A stretch of 64,000 bases of DNA from Paenibacillus aceti (GCF_003614185.1 NZ_KZ987724.1:4552608-4616607), one strand, 5' to 3'. Shown: positions 45,044 through 54,380, counted from the first letter of the stretch. Notes: generated by a model from the letters alone, not told the origin. Program-made: numbers and translations.

Positions 45044-46458
45044 ATGAAATCTGGACAAAGTAAAGATCAGCGTATTGCAGAGTATTTAGGGAAGCTTAAT
45101 AAGGAGGAGCTAATCGCGTACTGGTCAATTTCTCGGAGGAAATAGAGGAAGTGAAGCAGGCACTCACTTTGAAGTTCATAGATGTTGGCGGAGAGGAAAG
45201 CTTGAGCCAATACAAACAGATTATCCAGGCATCTATTAAGAAGTATGCGGATCGTCACGGAGTTGTGGCCTATGGGGATGAAGCTTATGCTGTAACAGGT
45301 GCTCAAAGAGTAATGGACAAGGCGTATGAGGCGATCCAAAAGGGCGAGCAGCTTCAAGCTGCTGAAATTTTATTCCTCGTTTTCGATGAAATGAGGGATT
45401 TATTGGGGAGTTGTCATGATCCCGACGGAGACGTTGAAGTATTAATAGAAGATTGTCTGGATTCGATTCATGATATCTCTGTTGAATTAGGGAATAGTGA
45501 CTCAAAGGAGAGAGAGATATTGTTCAAGAGGCTGCTGGAGGAATCTGTTCATCCCGTATTAGAGGGCAGGAGTGAGTGGGGACTTTCTTTCTTGGACGAT
45601 GCTATTAATGTAATGGCGACGGATGCGGAGATAAAATTATGGAGTGCTCTACTAGATGATATGGAAAATAAAAACGGAACAACTTATAGTACATATTTCT
45701 CTAGGCATGCTGCCGAACTAAAGTATAAGGCCGTTCAGAAATTTGAAGGTGTAGACAGCGCGACGGAATTTATACAGAAGCACTTGGATATGCCGGAATT
45801 TCGTGAAAAAGCGATCAAAGCAGCCCTCGACAATCAGAGCTATGATAAGGCACTGGAGTTGGTCAAGCAGGGCGAACAGATCGATGCAGAGAAAAAGTTA
45901 CCTGGCCTCGTTCATAAATGGAAAGTCCATCGTTACGAGATCTATAGGCTTGCTCATCAACTGGAGCAACAGAAGCAATTGGCTGAGGAGTTGGCGCTTG
46001 AAGAAGATTATAGTTACTATTTAATACTCAAAGGGCTCTATGATCAGGATGCTTGGCCAGCGGTGTATGAGGGATTTCTGAATAAGCTTAAGGATAAGAA
46101 GGGCGGGAGAACTTCAGGATTTTATACCGCAGTCCTTGTTGAAGAAGGGGATAATCCCAGACTGATGGAGTATGTTCGTAATAATGCATGGGCGGTAGTT
46201 AACTACTATCCTTATTTGGTCGAGGATTATACAGAGGAAGTATTTCAATGGTTCACACAGGTTATCACTGAAGCAGCGGCCAACGCAACGAAGCGCAAGC
46301 AGTATCAGGAAGTGTGCAAGAAGATTCACACCTTAATTCAAGCAGGAGGTACTGACCCCGCACGTAAACTCCTTAAGCAGCTTCGCGGTGATTATTCAAA
46401 TCGCCCTGCTTTTCTGGATGAGTTGGAGAGGGTGGACACAACAGGAATTGGCCGATAG
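45044..46458 (+). pseudogene. C-terminal half of a SWIM zinc-finger-type protein, frameshifted
   Basis: From the ATG at 45044 the frame reads KSGQSKDQRIAEYLGKLNKE and ELIA, then stops. A one-base shift near 45117 restores VLVNFSEEIEEVKQALTLKF and a long helical frame to about 46435 (IQASIKKYADRHGVVAYGDE, ending NRPAFLDELERV). This matches the helical C-terminal region of Bacillota SWIM-domain proteins; the N-terminal SWIM half is absent. The last residues (DTTGIGR) come from a fusion with an XRE gene remnant. Function of the family unclear. Confidence 0.6.
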
Positions 46459-46633
46459 AGCTGGGCTACATCAGGAGTCTGTTGCTTGCATAGAGGATGG
46501 TCGGAGCGTTCCTTGTTTGGATATTGTAAATCGAATATCTTTTGCTCTCGGTATGAAGTTTAGTTTGCACGGGGACGAGCAGGCGGCTAACGAAACACCA
46601 TATCGCTATTTCCATAAAAACAGCGGCAAATAA
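46436..46633 (+). pseudogene. XRE-family HTH regulator fragment
   Basis: WTQQELADRAGLHQESVACI then EDGRSVPCLDIVNRISFALG is an HTH_3/XRE domain lacking its first helix. Its reading frame begins inside the preceding pseudogene. The C-terminus (NETPYRYFHKNSGK) is encoded by a class 1 repeat module, so both ends are replaced. Confidence 0.65.
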
Positions 46634-46771
46634 AATCTAACGAAACACCATATCGTTATTTCAAGGAAATTCCTGCTTTAGACCCTTAACTTGCCCCAAT
46701 AGCGATACCCTGTTTCGTTAGAATTTCAAACGGCTCCTTTTGGAGAAAATAACGATACGTGGTTTCGTTAG
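46587..46771. repeat. Four-module intergenic palindromic element, class 1, copy 2
   Basis: Modules of the CTAACGAAAC...ATCGCTATTT type start at 46587 and 46637 (forward) and 46697 and 46746 (inverted). Spacing is 50, 60, 49. Length and arrangement match the copy at 5741-5924, and this copy also reads into the end of the upstream ORF. Confidence 0.85.
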
Positions 46772-47121
46772 AGTACGGGAGTCAAATGGGGGTAGCGTGC
46801 AGTACAATTTGTAGATTGATGGGATGATTGGTCTCGTTTTCCTCTGTACTGTGGATTCATTCATTAATACGGTTAAATTGATAAGTTTATCATCGTACAA
46901 GCCCGGATAATCTGGGCTTTTTGATTTTATATAGCGTGCACGTCTGGATACTCTGTTCTTAGTGCACCCTATTTCATGGAAGGGGACATTACAACAATAC
47001 GCAGGTCGTCTCAAGTAAAGGGATACAGAGCGATGGGGTATTCGGGGATTGAGCTCATGTAGTGGCTCCACTCGTTCTTTTTTGAGTGAATTAGATAGCG
47101 AATTAAAGCGTAAAAGTCATA
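46772..47121. other. Non-coding stretch with one terminator
   Basis: AAGCCC...GGGCTTTTTGATTTT at 46899-46928 forms a terminator-like hairpin on the plus strand. A 117-codon minus-strand frame crosses the region but has no ribosome site and includes part of the repeat; it is not called. Nothing else seen. Confidence 0.5.
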
Positions 47122-47151
47122 TTGACTTTATAGTTGTATATTGGATACGAT
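47122..47151 (+). promoter_or_regulatory. Possible promoter of the yitT-type gene
   Basis: TTGACT (47122-47127), an 18-bp spacer and TACGAT (47146-47151) lie about 48 bp before the start codon. A reasonable sigma-A match by eye. Confidence 0.45.
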
Positions 47152-47198
47152 GATCTGGTTACAAGGTTAGAAATGTGGGAGAGAGGATCAGAGTAGTT

Positions 47199-48035
47199 AT
47201 GAAAAAAAGGATTGCAGATATTGCTATTATGACTGTGGGTGCCTTCTTATTTGCGTTGGCCGTCAACCTGTTTGTCATCCCGAACGAGTTCGGTGAGGGA
47301 GGCGTTACAGGGGTCACCATTATACTGTATTACTTGTTCCAGTGGTCACCCTCAATAGTAAACTTAATAATTAATGGCTTGCTGCTGATTGTCGGCTATA
47401 AATTCCTGGATCGGCAGACGACTATTTATACGGTGATAGCAGTCGCCCTTAATTCGCTATTCCTGCATTTAACGGAAGGCTGGACGATCGCCTCGCACGA
47501 GCTGACCATTAATGCCGTATTCGCCGGTGTATTGGTGGGGAGCGGGATCGGCCTGATCGTACGGGTCGGGGGGACAACGGCGGGAACCGTGATTTTAGCA
47601 CGGATTGCTAACAAATATTTCGACTGGAATGTCAGCTATGCGCTGTTGTTTTTCGACTTAATCGTGGCCTTCTCCTCCTATTTCATTATCGGTCCAGAGA
47701 AGCTGATGCTGACCATCGTCGCTTTGTATGTAGGCACCAAGGTCATGGACTTCATTATTGAAGGGCTGAATCCCAAAAAGGCAGTGATGATCATCTCAGA
47801 GAAGCAGAACGACATCGCCGAGAAGGTCATTACCGAGATGGACCGCGGAGTTACCGTACTGTCGGGCCATGGGTACTATACGAAGAACCCGAAGGAAGTC
47901 CTGTATATCGTCATTAGTAAGCAAGAAGTATCCACGCTGAAGAAGATCGTCAAATCCATCGATACAGCTGCTTTTCTCACCATCCATGACGTGCGGGACG
48001 TGTTTGGAGAGGGATTTTTGGATATTTCGAAGTAA
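47199..48035 (+). CDS. YitT-family (DUF161/DUF2179) membrane protein
   Basis: 278 residues from the ATG at 47199. Five to six membrane helices: MTVGAFLFALAVNLFVIPNE, GVTGVTIILYYLF, VLVGSGIGLIVRVGGTTAGT and a YALLFFDLIVAFSSYFIIG helix. A cytoplasmic DUF2179 domain follows (KKAVMIISEKQNDIAEKVIT, ending AFLTIHDVRDVFGEGF). Common in Bacillota; function not settled. Stands alone, closed by a strong terminator. Confidence 0.92.
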   Translation: MKKRIADIAIMTVGAFLFALAVNLFVIPNEFGEGGVTGVTIILYYLFQWSPSIVNLIINGLLLIVGYKFLDRQTTIYTVIAVALNSLFLHLTEGWTIASHELTINAVFAGVLVGSGIGLIVRVGGTTAGTVILARIANKYFDWNVSYALLFFDLIVAFSSYFIIGPEKLMLTIVALYVGTKVMDFIIEGLNPKKAVMIISEKQNDIAEKVITEMDRGVTVLSGHGYYTKNPKEVLYIVISKQEVSTLKKIVKSIDTAAFLTIHDVRDVFGEGFLDISK

Positions 48036-48122
48036 GGGAAGCGGCTTGGTTGTCCCGGGTTCCATGTCATCGGCATTTTCCCATTGTCTTGCTACCGGGT
48101 GAAAGCATTACTATGAACGACA

Positions 48123-48153
48123 AAGACCATCTCCGAAGGAGATGGTCTTGTTT
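48123..48153. terminator. Terminator after the yitT-type gene
   Basis: AAGACCATCTCC pairs with GGAGATGGTCTT over a 3-nt loop, followed by GTTTAAAT. A perfect 12-bp stem. Confidence 0.85.
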
Positions 48154-48231
48154 AAATAATGCATTTGCATAACTTATGTTGCGGCTAGGGTATTGTTAAA
48201 GAAGTAAAGAAATTATAGCTAAAACTTAGAA

Positions 48232-48256
48232 AAAGAGCCCCAAATAGGGACTCTTT
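48232..48256 (-). terminator. Terminator of the PemK/MazF-like gene
   Basis: AAAGAGCCC and GGGACTCTTT pair imperfectly. On the minus strand the stem ends in GCTCTTTTTC, a T-run about 120 bp after the stop codon at 48379. Confidence 0.6.
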
Positions 48257-48378
48257 AGAATCTGCACAATTACCTTCCGGTAATGGCGTACGCTTGTAAT
48301 TATTTACGACACGTTCAGTTAATCACCACAACCAACAGGGTTGGCGGGGAATATAGAAATATCTTCAATTAGATGATA

Positions 48379-49110
48379 TCAATCATTCTTTGGTGTGTCA
48401 ACAGCTTCACCAACGGCCGCCTGTTTATATGCTAACTCTTCATTGAGATCAGCAATTTGTGAATTCAACCTACTAATTTCATCTTGTAGTCGTTTGATTT
48501 CGTAAAGTGAATCGGGTGAGTGAAGGTGTGCCAGTTTCATTTCTATTGTTCTTAGTAAATGATCACTATGTTTCAATACCGGGTACGGAAAATATTTATT
48601 GAGTTTATCAATAACTTGGGGTGGAACGACATAGTCTCTAACACTACATCGCAAGTCAGACGTTACTCTGTTTTTTGAAACAACTCTGACCTGATGGAGA
48701 TTGATGATCGTATCTCTAGGAAATATCGGTGGTCGACTGGGGAACCAACCACGATCGCTTGGAACTTGAATAATGGCCTTTTTAACTTCGTCGTTAAATT
48801 CAGAACCATCATCGGATGTAGTAGGTACGACTACGATCAGTTCCTGAAAATCTTTAAGTACAATAGCTGGATGAGGCTGGAACAATTCTCGATCGATACC
48901 ATATCCAAAATTGATCATTACCTTTCTACCTCTTGCGTACCGAATTGGTTTTCCATGTGAGTTCTTTAAATGATATGTATCGTAATCGTCACCATTAAGT
49001 GTATGCTTATTAAGCAGATCATTCCAAAGTAGAAAGGAGATACTTTCACCAAGTCGAAATGTTTTAACTAGCATTTCTGTTTCTTGGAGGGTTTCAGATA
49101 ATTGTGCCAT
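48379..49110 (-). CDS. Orphan PemK/MazF-like protein with C-terminal coiled coil
   Basis: 243 residues. Residues about 58-165 carry a PemK/MazF-type fold: RGRKVMINFGYGIDREL, PHPAIVLKDFQELIVVVPTT, IIQVPSDRGWFPSRPPIFPR and INLHQVRVVSKNRVTSDLR. An N-terminal helical part (1-55) and a C-terminal heptad coiled coil (about 205-235, IKRLQDEISRLNSQIADLNE) are additions to the usual 110-residue toxin. No antitoxin gene adjoins it. It may be a modified endoribonuclease or a non-toxic derivative. No good ribosome site before 49110; the ATG at 49074 is an alternative start. Confidence 0.65.
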   Translation of the reverse strand: MAQLSETLQETEMLVKTFRLGESISFLLWNDLLNKHTLNGDDYDTYHLKNSHGKPIRYARGRKVMINFGYGIDRELFQPHPAIVLKDFQELIVVVPTTSDDGSEFNDEVKKAIIQVPSDRGWFPSRPPIFPRDTIINLHQVRVVSKNRVTSDLRCSVRDYVVPPQVIDKLNKYFPYPVLKHSDHLLRTIEMKLAHLHSPDSLYEIKRLQDEISRLNSQIADLNEELAYKQAAVGEAVDTPKND

Positions 49111-49343
49111 AATGAAGGAGTCACTTGCTGTTGGCCTGTCCTTTGGGGCTGCACGACTGTATGATTTTACACTGTTTTTATCGAATCCGATACTTAGTCA
49201 CCCTTTCATATTGTACTATGATTGATTATACTAATTATTCTCTTTTTTGGAAGCCGTTCTGCATCTATCGAAATAAAGAAGTATGGTTTGCCAGATCCCT
49301 CTTTTTTGACGTTTTTTACGCTGTGGGTACCTTGCATACTATT

Positions 49344-50288
49344 TTATAACTTTTGATAATGCTTGAGCAGCTTCTCCACCCGGGTCTGGATCAATTGTCG
49401 CAGTGACTCTGGCTCCACGGATACAACCTCCTCGTCAAACCTCATGAAATAATCCGCAATAAATTCCTCATCACCCGGATTGTAGAACCCCTTAATGACA
49501 GTCTTATCCCCAGTTTCTAGTTGCATGGAAGGATAATGCTCCTTATAGAAAAGATCCTCGGCTTGCTCAGAGATCTCCACCTCGAAGTGAATACTATTCT
49601 TATTCTTAGATTGATACATCTCCATGGAACGACTCACAAGCTCATCTATAGAAAAGCGGGTTTGCGCGTCTGCTTCCACAATGGAAGTGATCCGGTCACA
49701 TCTGAACACCCGGTATTTATTCGTACTTAGCTCGATTCCAGTGGCATACCATTGACCGAACCTGGCTGAGATTTTGAAGAATTGCACCTCGTAGATTGTT
49801 TCCTGACTATTTTTCAAATATTGAATCCTACAGGGGCTCTCATGAAGAATGCTCATCAGAATCTGGTCCAAATAACGACTCACATGATGATGCTGATACA
49901 TCTCAAATTGCAGCACCTGCTTCATCTTGCGAATCTGCTCGATCTGCCCGTCAGATAGACAGTGCTCAAACTTCTCATTCAGTTGATTCACGCTGAGATG
50001 GAAGGGCGTCGATTGATAAGCCTCCAGCGTCACCATGGCAAAATACAGAGCATACACTTCATCCATCGTGAAAATAATAGGAGACAGCAATCGGTTCTGA
50101 AGGATTCCATACCGTCCATGTCTTCCATGCTCCGAATAAATCGGCATGCCCAATTGCTCTAATGAGCTGATATCCCGCAGCGCCGTGCTTTTGGATATAT
50201 GATATTTGTCCATCAAGTCTTGTAAATTAAAGAACTCCCGGCCGTTCAAGTACCGGATCATGTCGTTCAATCTTTCCGATTTCTTCAT
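49344..50288 (-). CDS. HTH/WYL transcriptional regulator
   Basis: 314 residues. N-terminal HTH: MKKSERLNDMIRYLNGREFF, then DLMDKYHISKSTALRDISSL and EHGRHGRYGIL. The WYL-type domain shows FFKISARFGQWYATGIELST and YRVFRCDRITSI. It is divergent from a VOC/PhnB-like gene 96 bp away and probably controls it. A decayed partial copy of both genes lies at 51934-52360. Confidence 0.88.
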   Translation of the reverse strand: MKKSERLNDMIRYLNGREFFNLQDLMDKYHISKSTALRDISSLEQLGMPIYSEHGRHGRYGILQNRLLSPIIFTMDEVYALYFAMVTLEAYQSTPFHLSVNQLNEKFEHCLSDGQIEQIRKMKQVLQFEMYQHHHVSRYLDQILMSILHESPCRIQYLKNSQETIYEVQFFKISARFGQWYATGIELSTNKYRVFRCDRITSIVEADAQTRFSIDELVSRSMEMYQSKNKNSIHFEVEISEQAEDLFYKEHYPSMQLETGDKTVIKGFYNPGDEEFIADYFMRFDEEVVSVEPESLRQLIQTRVEKLLKHYQKL

Positions 50289-50384
50289 TCATAATCTCCT
50301 TGCTTAAAGGTGTCATGTTCTGCTACCTATATGTATTATTATGAATTCAAGATCCAATATCAAACTTTAAAGGAGATCGATCCC

Positions 50385-50834
50385 ATGAGCGCAACACTAG
50401 AAGTAGCCATATTCTTATCCATGAACGGAAGAGCCCAAGAGGCCATCGAGTTTTACAAGAAACACCTCAACGCCGAGCAACTACTGCTCGTCACTTACGA
50501 AGACATGGCCCAACGCGACCCATCGTTCCCACTTACAGAGGAGAATAAGCATCACATCACTCATTCGGTATTAAGAATCGGAAAGACCAAAATCATGATC
50601 GCCGAAGACACCATAGACCCCCGTGAAAAATACACCGTCGGCAACAACACCTCCCTGTGCATTCAAAGTGCGGACTTAGAGGAAATTGAGAAGTTCTATG
50701 AAAGCTTAACTTCAGATGATCGGGTGCGGGTCATTGTTCCGTTAGCTAGCAATATTTTCAGCAAAGCGTACGGGATTATCGAAGATCCGTTTGGGGTGCA
50801 GGTGCAGTTGATGGTGGATGAGAGGTTGGGGTGA
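50385..50834 (+). CDS. VOC-superfamily PhnB-like protein
   Basis: 149 residues from the ATG at 50385 (AAGGAG upstream); the frame from 50310 is longer but lacks a site. PhnB-type glyoxalase/bleomycin-resistance fold: LEVAIFLSMNGRAQEAIEFY, KTKIMIAEDTID, SLCIQSADLEEIEKFYESLT and the end motif YGIIEDPFGVQVQLMVDE. Despite the name, PhnB-like proteins are not C-P lyase enzymes; their ligands are mostly unknown. Probably regulated by the divergent WYL protein. Confidence 0.88.
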   Translation: MSATLEVAIFLSMNGRAQEAIEFYKKHLNAEQLLLVTYEDMAQRDPSFPLTEENKHHITHSVLRIGKTKIMIAEDTIDPREKYTVGNNTSLCIQSADLEEIEKFYESLTSDDRVRVIVPLASNIFSKAYGIIEDPFGVQVQLMVDERLG

Positions 50835-51349
50835 GGGGTAAAAGTCAGCAATCTATTCTGACAGGATGAAGTACAAAAAGCTGCAAACTGGCTCCGATAC
50901 TCAATCGGTAAACTTCTGATCTTTCTTAGCTAGCATAAAATGCACCCCCAGAATTTTCATCAGATAAACCTGAGGTTTATTTCATGTTCATTCTAAAGGG
51001 TGTACTTGTCAGAAATAGGCCATATTAGAATTAGTATGGTATGATTCTTCTGTAACGCCTACTTCCATATCAGAAATGTACTCAGAAGGACCATCATAAA
51101 AAGTTGGATCAGATCAATACGTTATTTTAATTTACTCCAGATATTTCCTCATCATTTTATTTAGCACTTAAACAATTTCTAATTGGGTTCACATTCTGTC
51201 GTTGTTGCTCTCTATTGCAGCAAGAACAAATAATAAAAATCCTACGACTAAAAGGAAATTAAAAGTTTTATTTTTGATACCTCCTTATGAAAGGGTAGCG
51301 ATAGTTAAGGCTTGACCTAAATTAAAGTCTTATTAAGGAGAAGAATAAA
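50835..51349. other. Non-coding stretch
   Basis: About 515 bp, increasingly AT-rich. No ORF with coding character, no strong terminator and no module of the intergenic repeat families was found. The last 30 bp carry the AAGGAGAAG ribosome site of the next gene. Confidence 0.45.
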
Positions 51350-51910
51350 GTGAGACAACTATATTGTTTGTTATTAATTATATTTACTGCAGGATGTAGT
51401 TACCAGAATAGTTCCTCCATAAATGAAATTACAGATCAAAAATATCAAGTTAATCAAACAAATGATTCGACCCAATCAAAAGATCATAGAAGTGAACCAA
51501 TTGAAGCAACCGAAGAGGACGATTCTAATCAAGAACAATCTCGTGTAGGTGAATTAGACATCAAGGATTTGAAAGTGGATGGTGTTAAAGGAGCATTATT
51601 GGACGCTGTTAAGAAACAATTGAAAGAAGCGAAGGCTAATAACAAAGAAAATATTGAGAAGTTAATTCATCCTAAGGCGGAGAAAGGAAATGCTACATCC
51701 TTTTATGAATTGACCATGAATATTAGATCCATAAATAAATTGGAATTAAATAATGAACGCGTAACTGCAGTCTCTGAAGAGTATGACTTAAATGAAAACA
51801 ACGTTAAGATCGTCACCATTCACATGGTATCCCTTCAAGGAACAGAAGAAAATCTTAATTTAATTTATGTTTTCTCTAATAATAAATGGCTGTTATATAG
51901 AATTGATTAG
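51350..51910 (+). CDS. Lipoprotein of unknown function
   Basis: 186 residues from a GTG (AAGGAGAAG upstream). Short signal with lipobox IFTAGC (Cys 16). A low-complexity Asn/Ser/Glu-rich linker (residues 20-65) leads to a domain with LLDAVKKQLKEAKANNKENI, a repeated strand pattern and an end (LNLIYVFSNNKWLLYRID) like NTF2-type exported proteins. AT-rich. No recognised family. Confidence 0.6.
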   Translation: MRQLYCLLLIIFTAGCSYQNSSSINEITDQKYQVNQTNDSTQSKDHRSEPIEATEEDDSNQEQSRVGELDIKDLKVDGVKGALLDAVKKQLKEAKANNKENIEKLIHPKAEKGNATSFYELTMNIRSINKLELNNERVTAVSEEYDLNENNVKIVTIHMVSLQGTEENLNLIYVFSNNKWLLYRID

Positions 51911-51933
51911 GTTATAGGTGATGTAACTTATGT

Positions 51934-52196
51934 GAGCGGGATTGTGCGTCCTCTTCCACAACTGAGGTAATCCGGTCACATCTGAACACCCGGTACTTAT
52001 TCGTACTTAGCTCGATTCCAGTAGCATACCATTGGCCGAACCTGGCTGAGATTTTAAAGAATTGCACCTCGTAGCTCGTATCCTGACTATTTTTTGAATA
52101 GTGAATCCTGCAGGGGCTCTCATTTAGAATGCTCATCAGAATCCGGTCCAAATAGCGACTCACATGATGATGCTGATACATCTCAAATTGCAGCAC
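51934..52196 (-). pseudogene. Fragment of a duplicated WYL regulator
   Basis: Closely matches residues about 125-211 of the regulator at 49344-50288: VLQFEMYQHHHVSRYLD, FFKISARFGQWYATGIELST and RVFRCDRITSVVE. The HTH domain and C-terminus are missing. It is joined directly at its 5' side to a fragment of the VOC gene. Confidence 0.85.
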
Positions 52197-52360
52197 TGTC
52201 GGTAATAACACCTCCCTGTGCATTCAAAGTGCGGACTTGGAGGAAATCGAGAACTTTTATGAAAGCTTAACTTCTGATGATCGAGTGAGGGTTATTGTTC
52301 CTTTAGCTAGCAATGTGTTCAGCAAGGCGTACGGGATCATCGAAGATCCGTTTGGGGCGA
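52197..52360 (+). pseudogene. Fragment of a duplicated VOC/PhnB-like gene
   Basis: DNA from GTCGGTAATAACACCTCCCT to GATCCGTTTGGGGCG (52197-52358) matches the 3' half of the VOC gene at 50385-50834 (VGNNTSLCIQSADLEEIE through IIEDPFG). No start codon. The join with the WYL fragment shows that the duplicated pair suffered one deletion from inside one gene to inside the other. Confidence 0.85.
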
Positions 52361-52439
52361 GGAGACTAGAGTCCAAAAGATCCCTAAATTAGTGTATTAT
52401 AACAATAAGGAGTGATTTTTTATAAGAGGAGGAAATCCA

Positions 52440-53141
52440 ATGGCTAATAAGAAAATAATGATAATAACTTTTATAGTATTATTCATAGCGATAAGTTCAT
52501 CTTTATATGCATTAGCTACAAAGAAGGATTCAGTCTCGGATGAACCAAATAAGCTAATTGAAAATGCTTTTAGTGAGTTAAAAGGTCAGACAAATTCTAT
52601 AAGCAAGGACAACTATGTTGTTACGGCAGGTGACATTCAAATAAGTAAAGCCGAATTTCAATTCTACAAAGTAAATATAAAACTTATATACCAATTAAAC
52701 GAAACATTAGACAATCCATCAAATAAAACAAACTCTATTCCCTCTGACCAGGAATTAATAGATGAAATGTTGAAGAAGAGACTTTCAGTAAAACAGGCAA
52801 AAAATTCAGGTATTACGGTTGGCAAGGATGAAGTTGAAAAAGTCATAAATAGAGAAAAGAATATGCTTCATAGAGATGATTTAGATGAACAAAACCAAGC
52901 TCTTATTAAGGAAATAATGAACCAAAGGATCAATATAACTGGACTTTCTGAAGAAGATTTTTGGAAAAGTGATTTAGTATTTAAAGAATATGAGAACGTG
53001 CTTTATATTGATAAGTTATATAATAAATTAATTACCGAAAAAGAGATCTCTGATATCCATGACTTCGAAAAATTCCAGAATCATTTACTCGAACAATATA
53101 AAAATGATTATGGAATAAATTTGGATAATCTCAATGGATGA
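52440..53141 (+). CDS. Membrane-anchored SurA/PrsA-N-like protein
   Basis: 233 residues, GAGGAGG ribosome site. One N-terminal membrane anchor (KKIMIITFIVLFIAISSSLY). The rest resembles the helical chaperone domain of SurA/PrsA/trigger-factor type proteins: VVTAGDIQISKAEFQFYKVN, DQELIDEMLKKRLSVKQAKN then SGITVGKDEVEKVIN. No parvulin domain is present. Such short versions often sit beside exported toxins or lipoproteins. Function unknown. Confidence 0.6.
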   Translation: MANKKIMIITFIVLFIAISSSLYALATKKDSVSDEPNKLIENAFSELKGQTNSISKDNYVVTAGDIQISKAEFQFYKVNIKLIYQLNETLDNPSNKTNSIPSDQELIDEMLKKRLSVKQAKNSGITVGKDEVEKVINREKNMLHRDDLDEQNQALIKEIMNQRINITGLSEEDFWKSDLVFKEYENVLYIDKLYNKLITEKEISDIHDFEKFQNHLLEQYKNDYGINLDNLNG

Positions 53142-53188
53142 TTACTATATTACTGAAATATCTTTCGGGGAACTAACACTACTGTGTG

Positions 53189-53215
53189 AAGGCTTGGGAA
53201 ACCAAGCCTTTTTGT
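53189..53215 (+). terminator. Terminator
   Basis: AAGGCTTGG and CCAAGCCTT form a 9-bp stem with a 4-nt loop, followed by TTTTGTCTT, about 50 bp after the SurA-like gene. A similar hairpin with similar downstream sequence occurs at 56405. Confidence 0.85.
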
Positions 53216-53342
53216 CTTAAATAGGTGGAAAAGCGAGTTTTGGAGGAATATTGAGTGTTGTATGGAAATAAATAGGATAGAACGACAAATCCCTATTACA
53301 TAACATGGATTATAGGGGATAATTCCAAGTGGAGGTAAGGAT

Positions 53343-53810
53343 ATGCGTAGAATCTTAGCCATATGCGTTGGTTTCATATTGATCACTATGATGGTTGTAG
53401 CCTGTTCACCAAAAGAAATGACATGGGAAGAAAAGACGAGACAGCTGATGGCAAAACACAATGTTGAAATTGACGAGATCTGGCATTATGAGTTAAAGCA
53501 GAATCATCTTCTTGTATTCTACGAATGGGGAGGATGGCTTTTTGTTGGTTTTATTGATGCGCAGAAGGATAATTGGGAATGGAAAGGCAGAACAACCCCC
53601 ATTGATATAGAAAAAGGTGGTTACATCTTCACCAATGAATATAATGTTCCATTTTATATAACGGTGCTGCTGACTACAAATGAATCCGTTAACGAGGCCA
53701 AGGTAAAAGGAAACCGCGCAAAGTTAGTACAAATCCATCCCGAGAATAAGATTTGGATTGCGTACCCTGATGAGCCGGTAGTGAATGAAAGATATTTTGA
53801 GATAAATTAA
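53343..53810 (+). CDS. Small lipoprotein of unknown function
   Basis: 155 residues, GGAGGTAAGGAT ribosome site. Lipobox MVVACS (Cys 21). The mature part has an alternating strand pattern with many aromatic residues: IWHYELKQNHLLVFYEWGGW, IDAQKDNWEWKGRT and PFYITVLLTTNE. Sits among other small exported proteins. Family not recognised. Confidence 0.6.
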   Translation: MRRILAICVGFILITMMVVACSPKEMTWEEKTRQLMAKHNVEIDEIWHYELKQNHLLVFYEWGGWLFVGFIDAQKDNWEWKGRTTPIDIEKGGYIFTNEYNVPFYITVLLTTNESVNEAKVKGNRAKLVQIHPENKIWIAYPDEPVVNERYFEIN

Positions 53811-54084
53811 TTCAATGACGTTGAAGTAAAGAAATCACAGCCTTGATAAGGTTAGTACACTCATAAAAGTCCAAGGGGGAATATCGTACTATATATACGA
53901 TAATAATGACCTTTCGATCATAAATTGTAATATTAATAAGGTTCAAAGGCATAAAATAGAGGAAGATTTTAAGTTGGATAAATTGAAGGGGTATTGGGGT
54001 GAGGAGTAGGGTGTCGAATTACAGGATTCAGTTGAAGAGGGGGTAATACAGTCAGCGAAGGGGAACCGCCAGGTACACTGGAAT
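53811..54084. other. Non-coding, decayed sequence
   Basis: A short frame near 53940-54009 (RHKIEEDFKLDKLKGYWGEE) looks like the tail of a lost gene. The rest leads into an IS1182-type relic. No full gene. Confidence 0.35.
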
Positions 54085-54380
54085 ACGATCTGGGAAAAAG
54101 GCCAAAAAAGCTCTTGAAGGTGACGAGAAATCCGCGGTCTATGCTCGGCGTAAAGTCGAGGTAGAAAGACGTATTTGGTCACATCAAGGGCAATCGCTAG
54201 TTTCGTCGGTTCTTCTTGCGAGGGCTAGAGAAGGTTCACACTGAGTTTGGGATTGTGGCTTTGGCCCACAATCTACTGAAGGTGGCGGGCATCTGCTCGG
54301 AAGCTCTATTTGTCTTGAGAGAATTACAAAAAAGTAGGCAGTCAAAAATTGACTTTTTATATACCCCACCACCATATTAG
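54085..54380 (+). pseudogene. IS1182-type transposase C-terminal remnant
   Basis: KALEGDEKSAVYARRKVEVE shifts frame into FGHIKGNR, an in-frame TAG, then FRRFFLRGLEKVHTEFGIVA and LAHNLLKVAG. This is the conserved C-terminus of IS1182-family transposases (RRKVEVE..FGHIKGN..F). One frameshift and one stop are visible, and the front is absent. Confidence 0.75.

Noticed and set aside
46718-47071. 117-codon minus-strand ORF
   Set aside because: It overlaps the repeat element and a terminator hairpin, has no ribosome site and shows no coding character.
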